Positions 1 through 5,546 of a DNA stretch of 12,269 bases are shown piece by piece. The notes below the pieces were generated by a model. That model was given only the letters and a program-made list of their open reading frames with translations. It did no database searches and was not told the DNA's origin. The stretch is taken from assembly GCA_023422695.1 (NCBI GenBank), contig JAFAGN010000029.1, positions 1-12,269 on the forward strand, read 5' to 3'. The DNA comes from Pseudomonadota bacterium. Lineage in GTDB: Bacteria; Pseudomonadota; Alphaproteobacteria; Sphingomonadales; Sphingomonadaceae. Position numbers and translations under genes: made by a program. Positions within the stretch are counted from its first letter, which is position 1, and each line of letters opens with the position of its first letter.

Positions 1-4
1 TGGG

Positions 5-30
5 TGTCTCGACTTCGCTCGACACGAACG
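5..30. repeat. Sphingomonad-type short intergenic repeat (partial)
   Basis: The stretch carries TCGA-cttcgc-TCGA with imperfect flanking complementarity (GTGTC at 4-8 and GACAC at 21-25) and ends in GAACG. I recall strings of this type (tcgacttcgctcgacac) recurring between genes in sphingomonad genomes. That is recognition from memory and was not counted here. Only one copy is visible, at the window edge, so its left boundary is unknown. It may act as a weak hairpin downstream of a gene lying outside the window. Confidence 0.4.
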
Positions 31-57
31 GGATTTAAGGGGCGGCTTGTCTATTTC

Positions 58-86
58 CGGTCGTTAGCCGCCGTCGCGGCAGACCG
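58..86 (-). terminator. Two-tier hairpin behind the MipA-like gene
   Basis: CGGTC (58-62) pairs with GACCG (82-86), and inside it GCCGC (67-71) pairs with GCGGC (76-80) around a CGTC loop. It starts a few bases after the stop codon of the minus-strand outer-membrane protein gene. There is no T-tract on the minus strand, so it may only protect the 3' end or act with Rho. Confidence 0.35.
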
Positions 87-92
87 AGCCGA

Positions 93-887
93 TCAGCGTC
101 CACCCCCGAACGTGTAGCTCAGCGCGACGCCGACCGAGGGCTGGCTGCGACTGCCGAGTTGGCGGGTGATCGGCGAGTCGGCGGCGTCGCCGACCAGCCG
201 GTCGTAGCGGCCGTAAACCGCGACGCCCCAACGGCGGCCGAGCATGTGGTGATAGCCTGCGGTGACGCCGATCGACTGGATGCCGCCGTCGACGTCATAG
301 GCGGGAAGGCCCGAGGTCGCGGCGGCGGCGGGGGTCACGCCGAAATAGGCGTTCTTATATTTTGCGTCGCCGAGCGTGACGCGCGGACCGATCGAGAACA
401 GCCAGTCGTCGCCCTGGCGCGCGACATAGTCGGCGCTGACTTCGCCCGCCCAGCCCTTGTGGCCGCTCACCGCCTTGCGGCCCTCGACGCGGACGCGGAT
501 GGCCGGGGTCAGATTGACCTGCGCGAACCCGCCGACTTCGAAGGAAAAGCCGACTTTGGGAAGGTCGGCGCCAATGTCGGCGGCGGTGCGCTTGCCGATG
601 AAGCCCAGCGAGGGGCCGAAGGCAAAATTGCCGCTCTGGATCAGCGGTCCGCCAAAGCTTTCGTCGGCGGCTTCGAAGGTGAATTCGGTTCCAACCCGCT
701 CGCGCGAGACGTCGATATAAGGGCCGAACGACAGGTCCTTCGATCCCGGCCATGACGGCGACAATTGCGGCCCCAAAATGACGCGGGTGCGCTTGGGTGT
801 TTCGTCGTCCTGCGCCTGCGCGGGCATGGCCACCGCGATCAGCGGTAGCGCGACGAGGCAGGCGAGGGGAAAGCGGCGAGCGGGCAT
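93..887 (-). CDS. MipA/OmpV family outer-membrane protein
   Basis: 264-residue outer-membrane beta-barrel of the MipA/OmpV family, whose members are scaffolds for murein-synthesising complexes or antigenic porin-like proteins; the exact role here is not known. The N-terminus is a clear Sec signal peptide (RR at 4-5, hydrophobic 8-21, likely cleavage after AQA at residue 25). The mature part has the family look: GPQLSPSWPGS near 43-49, 'FGPYIDVS', repeated alternating amphipathic strands, many Gly/Tyr, and a last strand VALSYTF. The protein continues for GGGR after the usual terminal aromatic residue, a little unusual for a BAM substrate. GGAG lies six bases before the ATG. The length is typical. 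The VOC gene lies 61 bp upstream on the same strand, so co-transcription is possible. Family assignment is by overall resemblance and is fairly secure. Confidence 0.82.
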   Translation of the reverse strand: MPARRFPLACLVALPLIAVAMPAQAQDDETPKRTRVILGPQLSPSWPGSKDLSFGPYIDVSRERVGTEFTFEAADESFGGPLIQSGNFAFGPSLGFIGKRTAADIGADLPKVGFSFEVGGFAQVNLTPAIRVRVEGRKAVSGHKGWAGEVSADYVARQGDDWLFSIGPRVTLGDAKYKNAYFGVTPAAAATSGLPAYDVDGGIQSIGVTAGYHHMLGRRWGVAVYGRYDRLVGDAADSPITRQLGSRSQPSVGVALSYTFGGGR

Positions 888-948
888 CGGTTACTCCATG
901 TTGTTCCGATGCAATCCGGCGCGCGCCGCTTCGTTCCCCACGCCGCGG

Positions 949-1311
949 TCAGGGCTCGGCGCTGTGACAGACGAACTCGACCAACCGTCCGTCGGGATCG
1001 CGCGCATAGCCGGCATAATAATCGGGGTGGATATGCGGGGCGAGCGCGGGGGCGCGGTCCTGTGTGCTGCCGTTTTGGCCCGACAGCAGGAAGGCCTGCT
1101 GGACCAGCGCGCGGGTCGGGGCGCCAAAGGCGTAGTGGACATCGATCGAGGCGTCGCCATCGACGAGCCAGAAATCGAGCTTGTCGTCGTGACCAAAGCC
1201 TTTGGTCGGGCCATCGACGACCAGTTCATAACCGAGCGGTGCCAGCACGGTGCGGTAAAAGGCGACGCAATCATCCATTTTGCGGGTACGGATTTCGAGG
1301 TGGTCGAGCAT
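949..1311 (-). CDS. VOC-family (glyoxalase/bleomycin-resistance fold) protein
   Basis: 120-residue single-module vicinal-oxygen-chelate protein, cytoplasmic. The start MLDHLEIRT is typical of the family, followed by DCVAFYRTVLAPLGYELV (helix then strand of the first beta-alpha-beta-beta-beta unit) and a second unit ending in GYARDPDGRLVEFVCH. His4, His59 and Glu112 sit where the family places metal ligands, so a metal-dependent lyase, isomerase or dioxygenase is possible. The substrate cannot be read from sequence. I chose the ATG at 1309-1311 because AAGGAAA lies about eight bases upstream and the homology-like part starts at MLDH; the frame stays open upstream but that extension looks like antisense to the regulator gene. 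It is divergent from the Lrp/AsnC regulator across 127 bp, so that regulator may also control it. Confidence 0.85.
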   Translation of the reverse strand: MLDHLEIRTRKMDDCVAFYRTVLAPLGYELVVDGPTKGFGHDDKLDFWLVDGDASIDVHYAFGAPTRALVQQAFLLSGQNGSTQDRAPALAPHIHPDYYAGYARDPDGRLVEFVCHSAEP

Positions 1312-1384
1312 ATTTGCTTTCCTTGGCAGGAGAAGGGTGGAACGCCCTTGTAACGCGCGGCGGCGCTGGCAATCCGCGTTTACC

Positions 1385-1413
1385 GCGACGATTTGCGGAC
1401 AATCGTCGCAAAT
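1385..1413. promoter_or_regulatory. Candidate Lrp/AsnC operator (two overlapping inverted repeats)
   Basis: GCGACGATT (1385-1393) and AATCGTCGC (1401-1409) form a perfect 9-bp inverted repeat. Overlapping it, ATTTGCG (1391-1397) and CGCAAAT (1407-1413) form a perfect 7-bp inverted repeat. It lies in the divergent intergenic region, 26-54 bp before the start of the Lrp/AsnC-type gene. Lrp-family genes are commonly autoregulated, so binding of this regulator here is a reasonable inference. Confidence 0.5.
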
Positions 1414-1438
1414 CGGTGCTAATGCAGCGATTGGTGCC

Positions 1439-1909
1439 ATGACCGATCTCGACCGCTTTGACCGGCAGCTTTTGAATGCCATGCAATCCGACGCCGCGGC
1501 GACATCGGAAAAGCTTGCCGAGAGCATCGCGCTGTCGCCGTCGGCGATCCAGCGGCGATTGCGGCGGCTTCGCGAGCTTGGGGTGATCGAACGCGAGACA
1601 GCGATCGTCGATCCGCGGCTGGTCGGCAGCCCGACCTTTTTCGTCGTATCGCTGCAGGTCGAACGCGAACGCCCCGAATTGCTGGCGCAGCTTCGGCGCT
1701 GGATCGCCGCCGAACCCCAGGTGCAACAGGCCTATTATGTCACGGGCGAGGCCGATTTTGTCCTGATTATCACCGCACCCGACACCGAGGCCTATGACGC
1801 GTTAATGACGCGGCTGGTCAGCGACAATGCCAATGTCCGGCGCTTTACCACCAACGTCGCGCTGGGGGTGGTGAAACGCGGGTTGACGATTCCGGTGGCC
1901 GAAGATTGA
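1439..1909 (+). CDS. Lrp/AsnC family transcriptional regulator
   Basis: 156-residue feast/famine regulator. Residues 1-50 are the winged helix-turn-helix: LDRFDRQLLNAMQSDAAATSEKLA, then the recognition helix region SPSAIQRRLRRLRELGVIERE. After a short linker (IVDPRLVG) comes the RAM/AsnC ligand-sensing domain (about 65-150), with the conserved YVTGEADFVL turn at 100-109 where members bind amino acids at the dimer interface. Length is typical. I used the ATG at 1439; the frame runs open upstream, but that part overlaps the VOC start region and lacks family features. No strong Shine-Dalgarno is present. A PLP-dependent amino-acid enzyme follows on the same strand 90 bp downstream, the usual arrangement for a local Lrp-type regulator of an amino-acid degradation gene. 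The effector is unknown. Confidence 0.93.
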   Translation: MTDLDRFDRQLLNAMQSDAAATSEKLAESIALSPSAIQRRLRRLRELGVIERETAIVDPRLVGSPTFFVVSLQVERERPELLAQLRRWIAAEPQVQQAYYVTGEADFVLIITAPDTEAYDALMTRLVSDNANVRRFTTNVALGVVKRGLTIPVAED

Positions 1910-1929
1910 CGGCGGCAACGGGGTAAAAA

Positions 1930-1937
1930 TTGCGCAA
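1930..1937. promoter_or_regulatory. TTGCGCAA palindrome before the PLP-enzyme gene
   Basis: A perfect 8-bp palindrome within AAAATTGCGCAAAAG, 63 bp before the downstream start codon. Its halves TTGCG/CGCAA are the same as those of the inverted repeat at 1391-1413, here abutting instead of spaced. It could be a second site for the adjacent Lrp/AsnC protein; an 8-bp palindrome can also arise by chance. Confidence 0.3.
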
Positions 1938-1999
1938 AAGCGGCGCGGGCGATGGTCAGAAAGCGGTTCTGATGTGTCGCCGATCGCTATCCTGCACCG

Positions 2000-3031
2000 A
2001 TGACGACAAATAGGAACATAAATTCCGTTGCCGACGACGTGCGCCTGATCTGGCCCGATTATCGGCCGACGTCGTTGATCGAACTGCCGCGGCTCGCCGC
2101 CCGGTGCAGGGTCGGGCGGGTGCTGGCCAAACTGGAAAATGAACGGCCGCTCGGAAATTTCAAGGCGCTGGGCGGCACGCGCGCCGGGCTGTGGGCGCTG
2201 GCGCAGGCCGCGGGGTTGGCCGATGTCGCGGCCCTGCTTGCCGATCCTCCGGCGCGGCTGCCGCGGTTGATCTGTGCCAGCGATGGCAATCACGGCTTTG
2301 CCGTCGCTGCGGCGGCGCAGCGCGCCGGGGCTTTGGCAACGATCTATCTGCATGCCGCGGTGCCCCCGCTGCGTAGCGAGCGCATCGCAGCGCTCGGCGC
2401 CGCAATTGTCCGGATCGAAGGGAGCTATGATGACGCGGTCGATGCTGCCGCGGCCGCCGCCGACGGCAATGCGATTCTGGTCCCCGATACCACCGACCGG
2501 CTGGACGATCCTATGGTGGCCAGGGTTGTCGATGGATATGGGCTGATCGCGCACGAAATTCGCGGCCAGCTCGGCGACGCTGCCCCGACGCACCTCTTCG
2601 TCCAGGCGGGGGTCGGCGGGCTCGCTGCGGCGATGGCCGATGCCTTGTGCTGCTGGATGCGCGGGCCGACGTCGGTCGTGGTGGTCGAGCCCCAAACCGC
2701 GCCCTGCGTCGCGCACGCGCTGCGCCGCGGCGCGCCGGTTCTGACCGACGGATCGCTTGCCACCGCGGCGGAGATGCTGTCGTGCGGTCTGGCATCGGCC
2801 CCGGCGGTCGCTACCCTGCTGCGCCATCGCGCAACGTCGCTGCTGGTCGGCGAAGCGATGCTCGATCAAGCGCCGCAGGTGCTGGCGCAGGCCGGGGGGC
2901 CGACGACAACACCATCGGGGGCGGCGGGGCTCGCCGGTCTGATGCGCGCGTCACGCGACGATGCGTTGCGGCGTCGGCTGCAACTCGATGGCGCGTCGAC
3001 GGTGCTTTTGACGATCACCGAAGGCGTGTGA
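2000..3031 (+). CDS. PLP-dependent enzyme, diaminopropionate ammonia-lyase / threonine dehydratase-like
   Basis: 343-residue fold-type II PLP enzyme, cytoplasmic. GNFKALGG (52-59) holds the Schiff-base lysine Lys55, SDGNHG (94-99) is the substrate-carboxylate/PLP loop, QAGVGGLAA (202-210) is the glycine-rich phosphate loop, TTPSGAAGLAGL (303-314) contacts the PLP ring, and TITEG is the C-terminal family ending. DDPMVARVVDGYGLIAHEI and PTHLFVQAGVGGL resemble diaminopropionate ammonia-lyase, which turns 2,3-diaminopropionate into pyruvate and ammonia. That enzyme is nearer 400 residues, and the N-terminus here is shorter, so another amino-acid lyase, dehydratase or racemase is possible. The ATG at 2000 has only a weak ribosome site. 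The preceding Lrp/AsnC gene suggests amino-acid-induced expression. It ends 10 bp from the convergent obgE. Confidence 0.85.
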   Translation: MTTNRNINSVADDVRLIWPDYRPTSLIELPRLAARCRVGRVLAKLENERPLGNFKALGGTRAGLWALAQAAGLADVAALLADPPARLPRLICASDGNHGFAVAAAAQRAGALATIYLHAAVPPLRSERIAALGAAIVRIEGSYDDAVDAAAAAADGNAILVPDTTDRLDDPMVARVVDGYGLIAHEIRGQLGDAAPTHLFVQAGVGGLAAAMADALCCWMRGPTSVVVVEPQTAPCVAHALRRGAPVLTDGSLATAAEMLSCGLASAPAVATLLRHRATSLLVGEAMLDQAPQVLAQAGGPTTTPSGAAGLAGLMRASRDDALRRRLQLDGASTVLLTITEGV

Positions 3032-3053
3032 TCGCCCGGAGTTAGACGGGCGA
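3032..3053. terminator. Hairpin between convergent PLP-enzyme gene and obgE
   Basis: TCGCCCG (3032-3038) and CGGGCGA (3047-3053) form a perfect 7-bp stem with an 8-base loop. It begins directly after the TGA of the PLP-enzyme gene, and the obgE stop codon sits in its loop. There is no T-tract on either side, so intrinsic termination is doubtful, but it is the only structure separating two genes whose stops are 10 bp apart. Confidence 0.4.
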
Positions 3054-4085
3054 CCAAGCCCCGTCACCGTCGGCTGCGGGGTCTTCGCCCGCCTTGTCGC
3101 CCGCGATGATTTCGAGCAGCTTGTCGAGCACCGCCGGGACGCCCGCGCCGCTGGCGCCCGACAGCGCCATCACCGGGTGGCCGCTTTCTTCGGCGAGTTC
3201 GGCGGACAGTGCGGCGATCAGTTCATCGTCGAGCGTGTCGATCTTGTTCAGCGCCACGATCACCGGCTTGTCGGTCAGGTCGGCGCCATAGGCTTCGAGT
3301 TCGTCGCGCACGATGCGGTAGCTGGTGGCGACATCATCGTCATTGGCGTCGACGAGGTGCAGCAGCACGCGGCAGCGTTCGATATGGCCGAGGAAGCGGT
3401 CGCCGACGCCTGCGCCTTCGGCGGCGCCCGCGATCAGGCCGGGGATGTCGGCGACGACAAATTCATGCCCCTTGTGGCTGACGACGCCAAGCTGCGGGCG
3501 GAGCGTGGTGAAGGCATAGGCGCCGACCTTGGCCTGCGCGTTGGTCACCGCGTTGATGAAGGTCGATTTGCCCGCGTTGGGCAGCCCGACGAGGCCCGCG
3601 TCGGCGAGTAGCTTGAGACGAAGCCATACCCACGCCTCTTCTCCCGGCCAGCCCGGGCCATGCTGGCGCGGGGCGCGGTTGGTGCTCGTCTTGTAGCTGG
3701 CGTTGCCGCGGCCGCCGTCGCCGCCGCGCAGGAAGACGAGGCGCTCGCCCTCTTTGGTCAAGTCGGCGAGCAGGCTGCGGTCTTCGTCATCGTCCAGGAT
3801 TTGGGTGCCGATCGGCACCTGGATGACCAGGTCGGGGCCGCCCGCGCCGGTGCGGTCGCGCCCCGAACCGGGGGTGCCACGCTTGGCCTTGAAATGCTGG
3901 GTGTACCGAAAATCGATCAGCGTGTTGAGCCCCGCGACCGCTTCGAAGATGATGTCGCCGCCCTTGCCGCCGTTGCCGCCGTCGGGACCGCCATATTCGA
4001 CATATTTTTCGCGCCGGAACGACACCGCGCCGGGGCCGCCGTCGCCCGACTTGATGAAAATCTTGGCTTGATCGAGGAAATGCAT
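3042..4085 (-). CDS. obgE: GTPase ObgE/CgtA
   Basis: 347-residue Obg GTPase that binds the 50S ribosomal subunit late in assembly and links ribosome biogenesis to growth and stringent response. The N-terminal glycine-rich Obg domain (1-159) shows MHFLDQAKIFIKSGDGG, GGPDGGNGGKGGD and GDGGRGN. The G domain follows: G1 GLPNAGKST (167-175; mid-protein, within 165-175), G2 Thr pair near 193, G3 DIPG (213-216), G4 NKID (280-283), G5 SGASG (309-313). The C-terminus is short and acidic, ending WSPV. I chose the ATG at 4083-4085: it gives the canonical MHFLDQ start with AAAGG seven bases upstream, whereas an in-frame ATG eight codons earlier has no family support. In many alphaproteobacteria obgE follows rplU-rpmA; here its upstream neighbour is a divergent stress-type gene. 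Essential in most bacteria. Confidence 0.98.
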   Translation of the reverse strand: MHFLDQAKIFIKSGDGGPGAVSFRREKYVEYGGPDGGNGGKGGDIIFEAVAGLNTLIDFRYTQHFKAKRGTPGSGRDRTGAGGPDLVIQVPIGTQILDDDEDRSLLADLTKEGERLVFLRGGDGGRGNASYKTSTNRAPRQHGPGWPGEEAWVWLRLKLLADAGLVGLPNAGKSTFINAVTNAQAKVGAYAFTTLRPQLGVVSHKGHEFVVADIPGLIAGAAEGAGVGDRFLGHIERCRVLLHLVDANDDDVATSYRIVRDELEAYGADLTDKPVIVALNKIDTLDDELIAALSAELAEESGHPVMALSGASGAGVPAVLDKLLEIIAGDKAGEDPAADGDGAWSPV

Positions 4086-4369
4086 GGGAAACCTTTGGAG
4101 CGGAACCATCGCGTTGGCGGCGCCCGGGGCGACGTTGGCGATGGTCCCTGTTCATGCGGCGGCGTCACCTTTGGCGACGTCGCGTAGGACGAACAAATGG
4201 GGTTGGGTTGGCTCCCCTTAGTCGCAGCGCGCCGAAATGGCCAGTTTTGTGATGCGCCGACAAAATGCGCAGACCCAGCGCCAGGCCGACGCAACTTTAC
4301 GCGGCGGCGCTCGTTGAGGGGGCAAGCGGGTGCGCAACGCTTGCAGCAATTTTCCCGAAAGGATTTCAA
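4086..4369. other. 284-bp divergent intergenic region, obgE / four-helix-bundle gene
   Basis: No convincing gene on either strand. It must hold both divergent promoters. Visible structure: a perfect 10-bp palindrome GCGACGTCGC (4174-4183), an inverted repeat TTTTGT-N9-ACAAAA (4245-4265), and an EcfG-like promoter (4291-4315). I could not pick an obgE promoter with confidence. Confidence 0.6.
4291..4315 (+). promoter_or_regulatory. Candidate EcfG (general stress sigma) promoter
   Basis: GCAAC (4291-4295), 16 bases, CGTT (4312-4315). The alphaproteobacterial EcfG consensus is GGAAC-N16/17-CGTT, so this differs by one base in the -35 element. It sits about 55 bp before the start codon of the PA2169-type gene, a sensible distance. 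One mismatch in a short motif makes this tentative. Confidence 0.35.
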
Positions 4370-4825
4370 ATGTTTGATAACAAGAACGTCAGCACGCTGA
4401 ACTCGCTGATCGCCACCACGCTCGACAGCGTCGACGGCTATCGCAAGGCCGCCGAAGAGGCGAACGCCGCGCAGTATCGCGAAATGTTCCTGAACCGTGC
4501 CAACGAGCGTCAGAGCATCGTGACCGCGTTCCAGACCAAGGTGCGCGAACTCGGCGGCAATCCCGAAGATGATGGCACGGTGCTGGCATCGGCGCATCGG
4601 GCGTTCCTGGGGCTGCGTGACGCGCTGACCGGCGACCGCGACGATTCGGCGGTCGTCGCCGAAGTCGAACGCGGCGAAGATCATATTAAGGCAAAGTTCG
4701 AAAGCGCGCTGAAGGACGGCGATCTGGACCCGGCGGTCCAGCAGCTGATCCAGACCAGCTTTGCTTCGGTCCGCGACGGCCATGACCAGATGTCGGCGCT
4801 CAAGCACCAGCTGAACGCCAGCTAA
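4370..4825 (+). CDS. PA2169 family four-helix-bundle protein (DUF2383)
   Basis: 151-residue small soluble protein of the PA2169/DUF2383 family, predicted to fold as a ferritin-like four-helix bundle; no biochemical function is established that I know of. Helices run roughly 5-31 (STLNSLIATTLDSVDGYRKAAEEAN), 34-62 (QYREMFLNRANERQSIVTAFQTKVRELGG), 71-115 (including ERGEDHIKAKFESAL at 100-114) and 119-150. Glu100, Glu103, His105 and His138 could bind metal, but whether the family binds metal is not clear to me. The ATG at 4370 has GAAAGGA six bases upstream and gives the normal length; the longer open frame upstream overlaps the promoter region. Monocistronic, ended by a strong terminator. A possible EcfG promoter suggests induction under general stress (inference). 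Confidence 0.88.
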   Translation: MFDNKNVSTLNSLIATTLDSVDGYRKAAEEANAAQYREMFLNRANERQSIVTAFQTKVRELGGNPEDDGTVLASAHRAFLGLRDALTGDRDDSAVVAEVERGEDHIKAKFESALKDGDLDPAVQQLIQTSFASVRDGHDQMSALKHQLNAS

Positions 4826-4856
4826 GACCTTCTCCCGCCCTCCCGGAGAAGTATGG

Positions 4857-4892
4857 AAACGGCGGTTCCGATCATTCGGGGCCGCCGTTTTT
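4857..4892 (+). terminator. Strong intrinsic terminator after the four-helix-bundle gene
   Basis: AAACGGCGG (4857-4865) pairs with CCGCCGTTT (4882-4890), with a second stem CCGA (4868-4871) / TCGG (4876-4879) inside around a TCAT loop, followed by a run of T (4888-4892). The T-run overlaps the stop codon of the convergent TetR gene. On the minus strand the hairpin is followed by only TTT, so it may work in both directions but better on the plus strand. Confidence 0.8.
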
Positions 4893-5490
4893 ACTTGGCG
4901 TTCTGTGCCGCCCAGAAGTTCGCGATCCGCCCGGTGATCAACTCGCACGCCAGCACGCGCGCGGTGTCGCGGGGCAGGTCGAGCGCCTCGGCCATCGGCC
5001 CGCCGAGCTGCGCATCGCCGAGCGCCATCAGCACCAGCGCCAACGTGTCCTCGTGCATCAGGCGCTTTTCGTGTGCGTCGGGCGCCATCCCGTCGATCAG
5101 CTTGTGGATCGCCTCGACGATCGGGTCGAGCGCATCTTCATTGCCCGTCGCCGCCATCCAGGTCGCGAGCGCGCCCGCCCCGCCGCTGTTGAACGCGTCG
5201 AAGGCGAGGTCGACGATTTCGCGGACATTGCGCTCGCCCGGGGGCGATTCGGCCATCTTGCGGCCGATCGTCGCGCACACGGTTTCGGCCTGATAGGCCG
5301 CGAGCGCCTTTTGCAGCCCCGCGGCGCTGCCGAAATGGTGAAGCAGATTGGCGTGGGTGCGGTCGATGCGCGCCGCCACCGCCTTCAGCGTGACCGCTGC
5401 GGGCCCCATTTCGATCAGGATCTGACGCGCCGCCTCGAGCGCCGCCGAGCGGCTTTCCTCGGGACTCAGACGCTTCTTCACTATTGACAT
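4891..5490 (-). CDS. TetR/AcrR family transcriptional regulator
   Basis: 199-residue TetR-type repressor. The N-terminal domain shows AALEAARQILIEMGPAAVTLKAVAARIDRTHANLLHHFGSAAGLQKAL: helix-turn-helix at about 34-53 with the family's LLHHFGS...L ending. Residues 65-195 are an all-helical ligand and dimerisation domain with no recognised pocket signature. A leading basic stretch (VKKR at 4-7) is common. The ATG at 5488-5490 lies inside a 20-bp near-palindrome that is a good operator candidate, so the gene is probably autorepressed. The Shine-Dalgarno is poor (AGGG about 14 bases upstream). Divergent, 56 bp away, is the PF10118 ferritin-like gene, its likely target. The ligand is unknown. Confidence 0.93.
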   Translation of the reverse strand: MSIVKKRLSPEESRSAALEAARQILIEMGPAAVTLKAVAARIDRTHANLLHHFGSAAGLQKALAAYQAETVCATIGRKMAESPPGERNVREIVDLAFDAFNSGGAGALATWMAATGNEDALDPIVEAIHKLIDGMAPDAHEKRLMHEDTLALVLMALGDAQLGGPMAEALDLPRDTARVLACELITGRIANFWAAQNAK

Positions 5491-5501
5491 ATATGTAAGT
5501 A
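5482..5501. promoter_or_regulatory. Candidate TetR operator
   Basis: TATTGACATATATGTAAGTA is a 20-bp inverted repeat with 8 of 10 half-site positions matching (core ACATATATGT perfect, 5487-5496). It overlaps the TetR start codon and the -35 box of the divergent gene, the expected position for a repressor controlling both. Operators of this size and AT-rich type are usual for TetR-family proteins. Confidence 0.6.
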
Positions 5502-5512
5502 AACCCTATTGC
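5484..5512 (+). promoter_or_regulatory. Candidate sigma-70 promoter of the PF10118 gene
   Basis: A consensus -35 TTGACA (5484-5489), 17-base spacer and TATTGC (5507-5512) as -10. The -35 lies inside the putative TetR operator. The start would fall near 5519, giving a leader of about 28 bases. The -10 is only a moderate match. Confidence 0.45.
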
Positions 5513-5546
5513 TCCACCCACACCCCTTTCGAACGGTGACAAACAT

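Noticed and set aside
2013..2029. GGAAC...CGTT inside the PLP-enzyme gene start
   Set aside because: The boxes are only about eight bases apart, far from the 16-17 required for an EcfG promoter, and lie within coding sequence.
1802..2869. 355-codon minus-strand frame opposite the Lrp and PLP-enzyme genes
   Set aside because: Low-complexity Arg/Gly-rich translation with no motif, crossing two genes supported by strong family motifs and their intergenic gap.
3917..4948. 343-codon minus-strand frame spanning the obgE upstream region and the four-helix-bundle gene
   Set aside because: It overlaps a promoter-bearing gap and a terminator, lacks a ribosome site and resembles no family.
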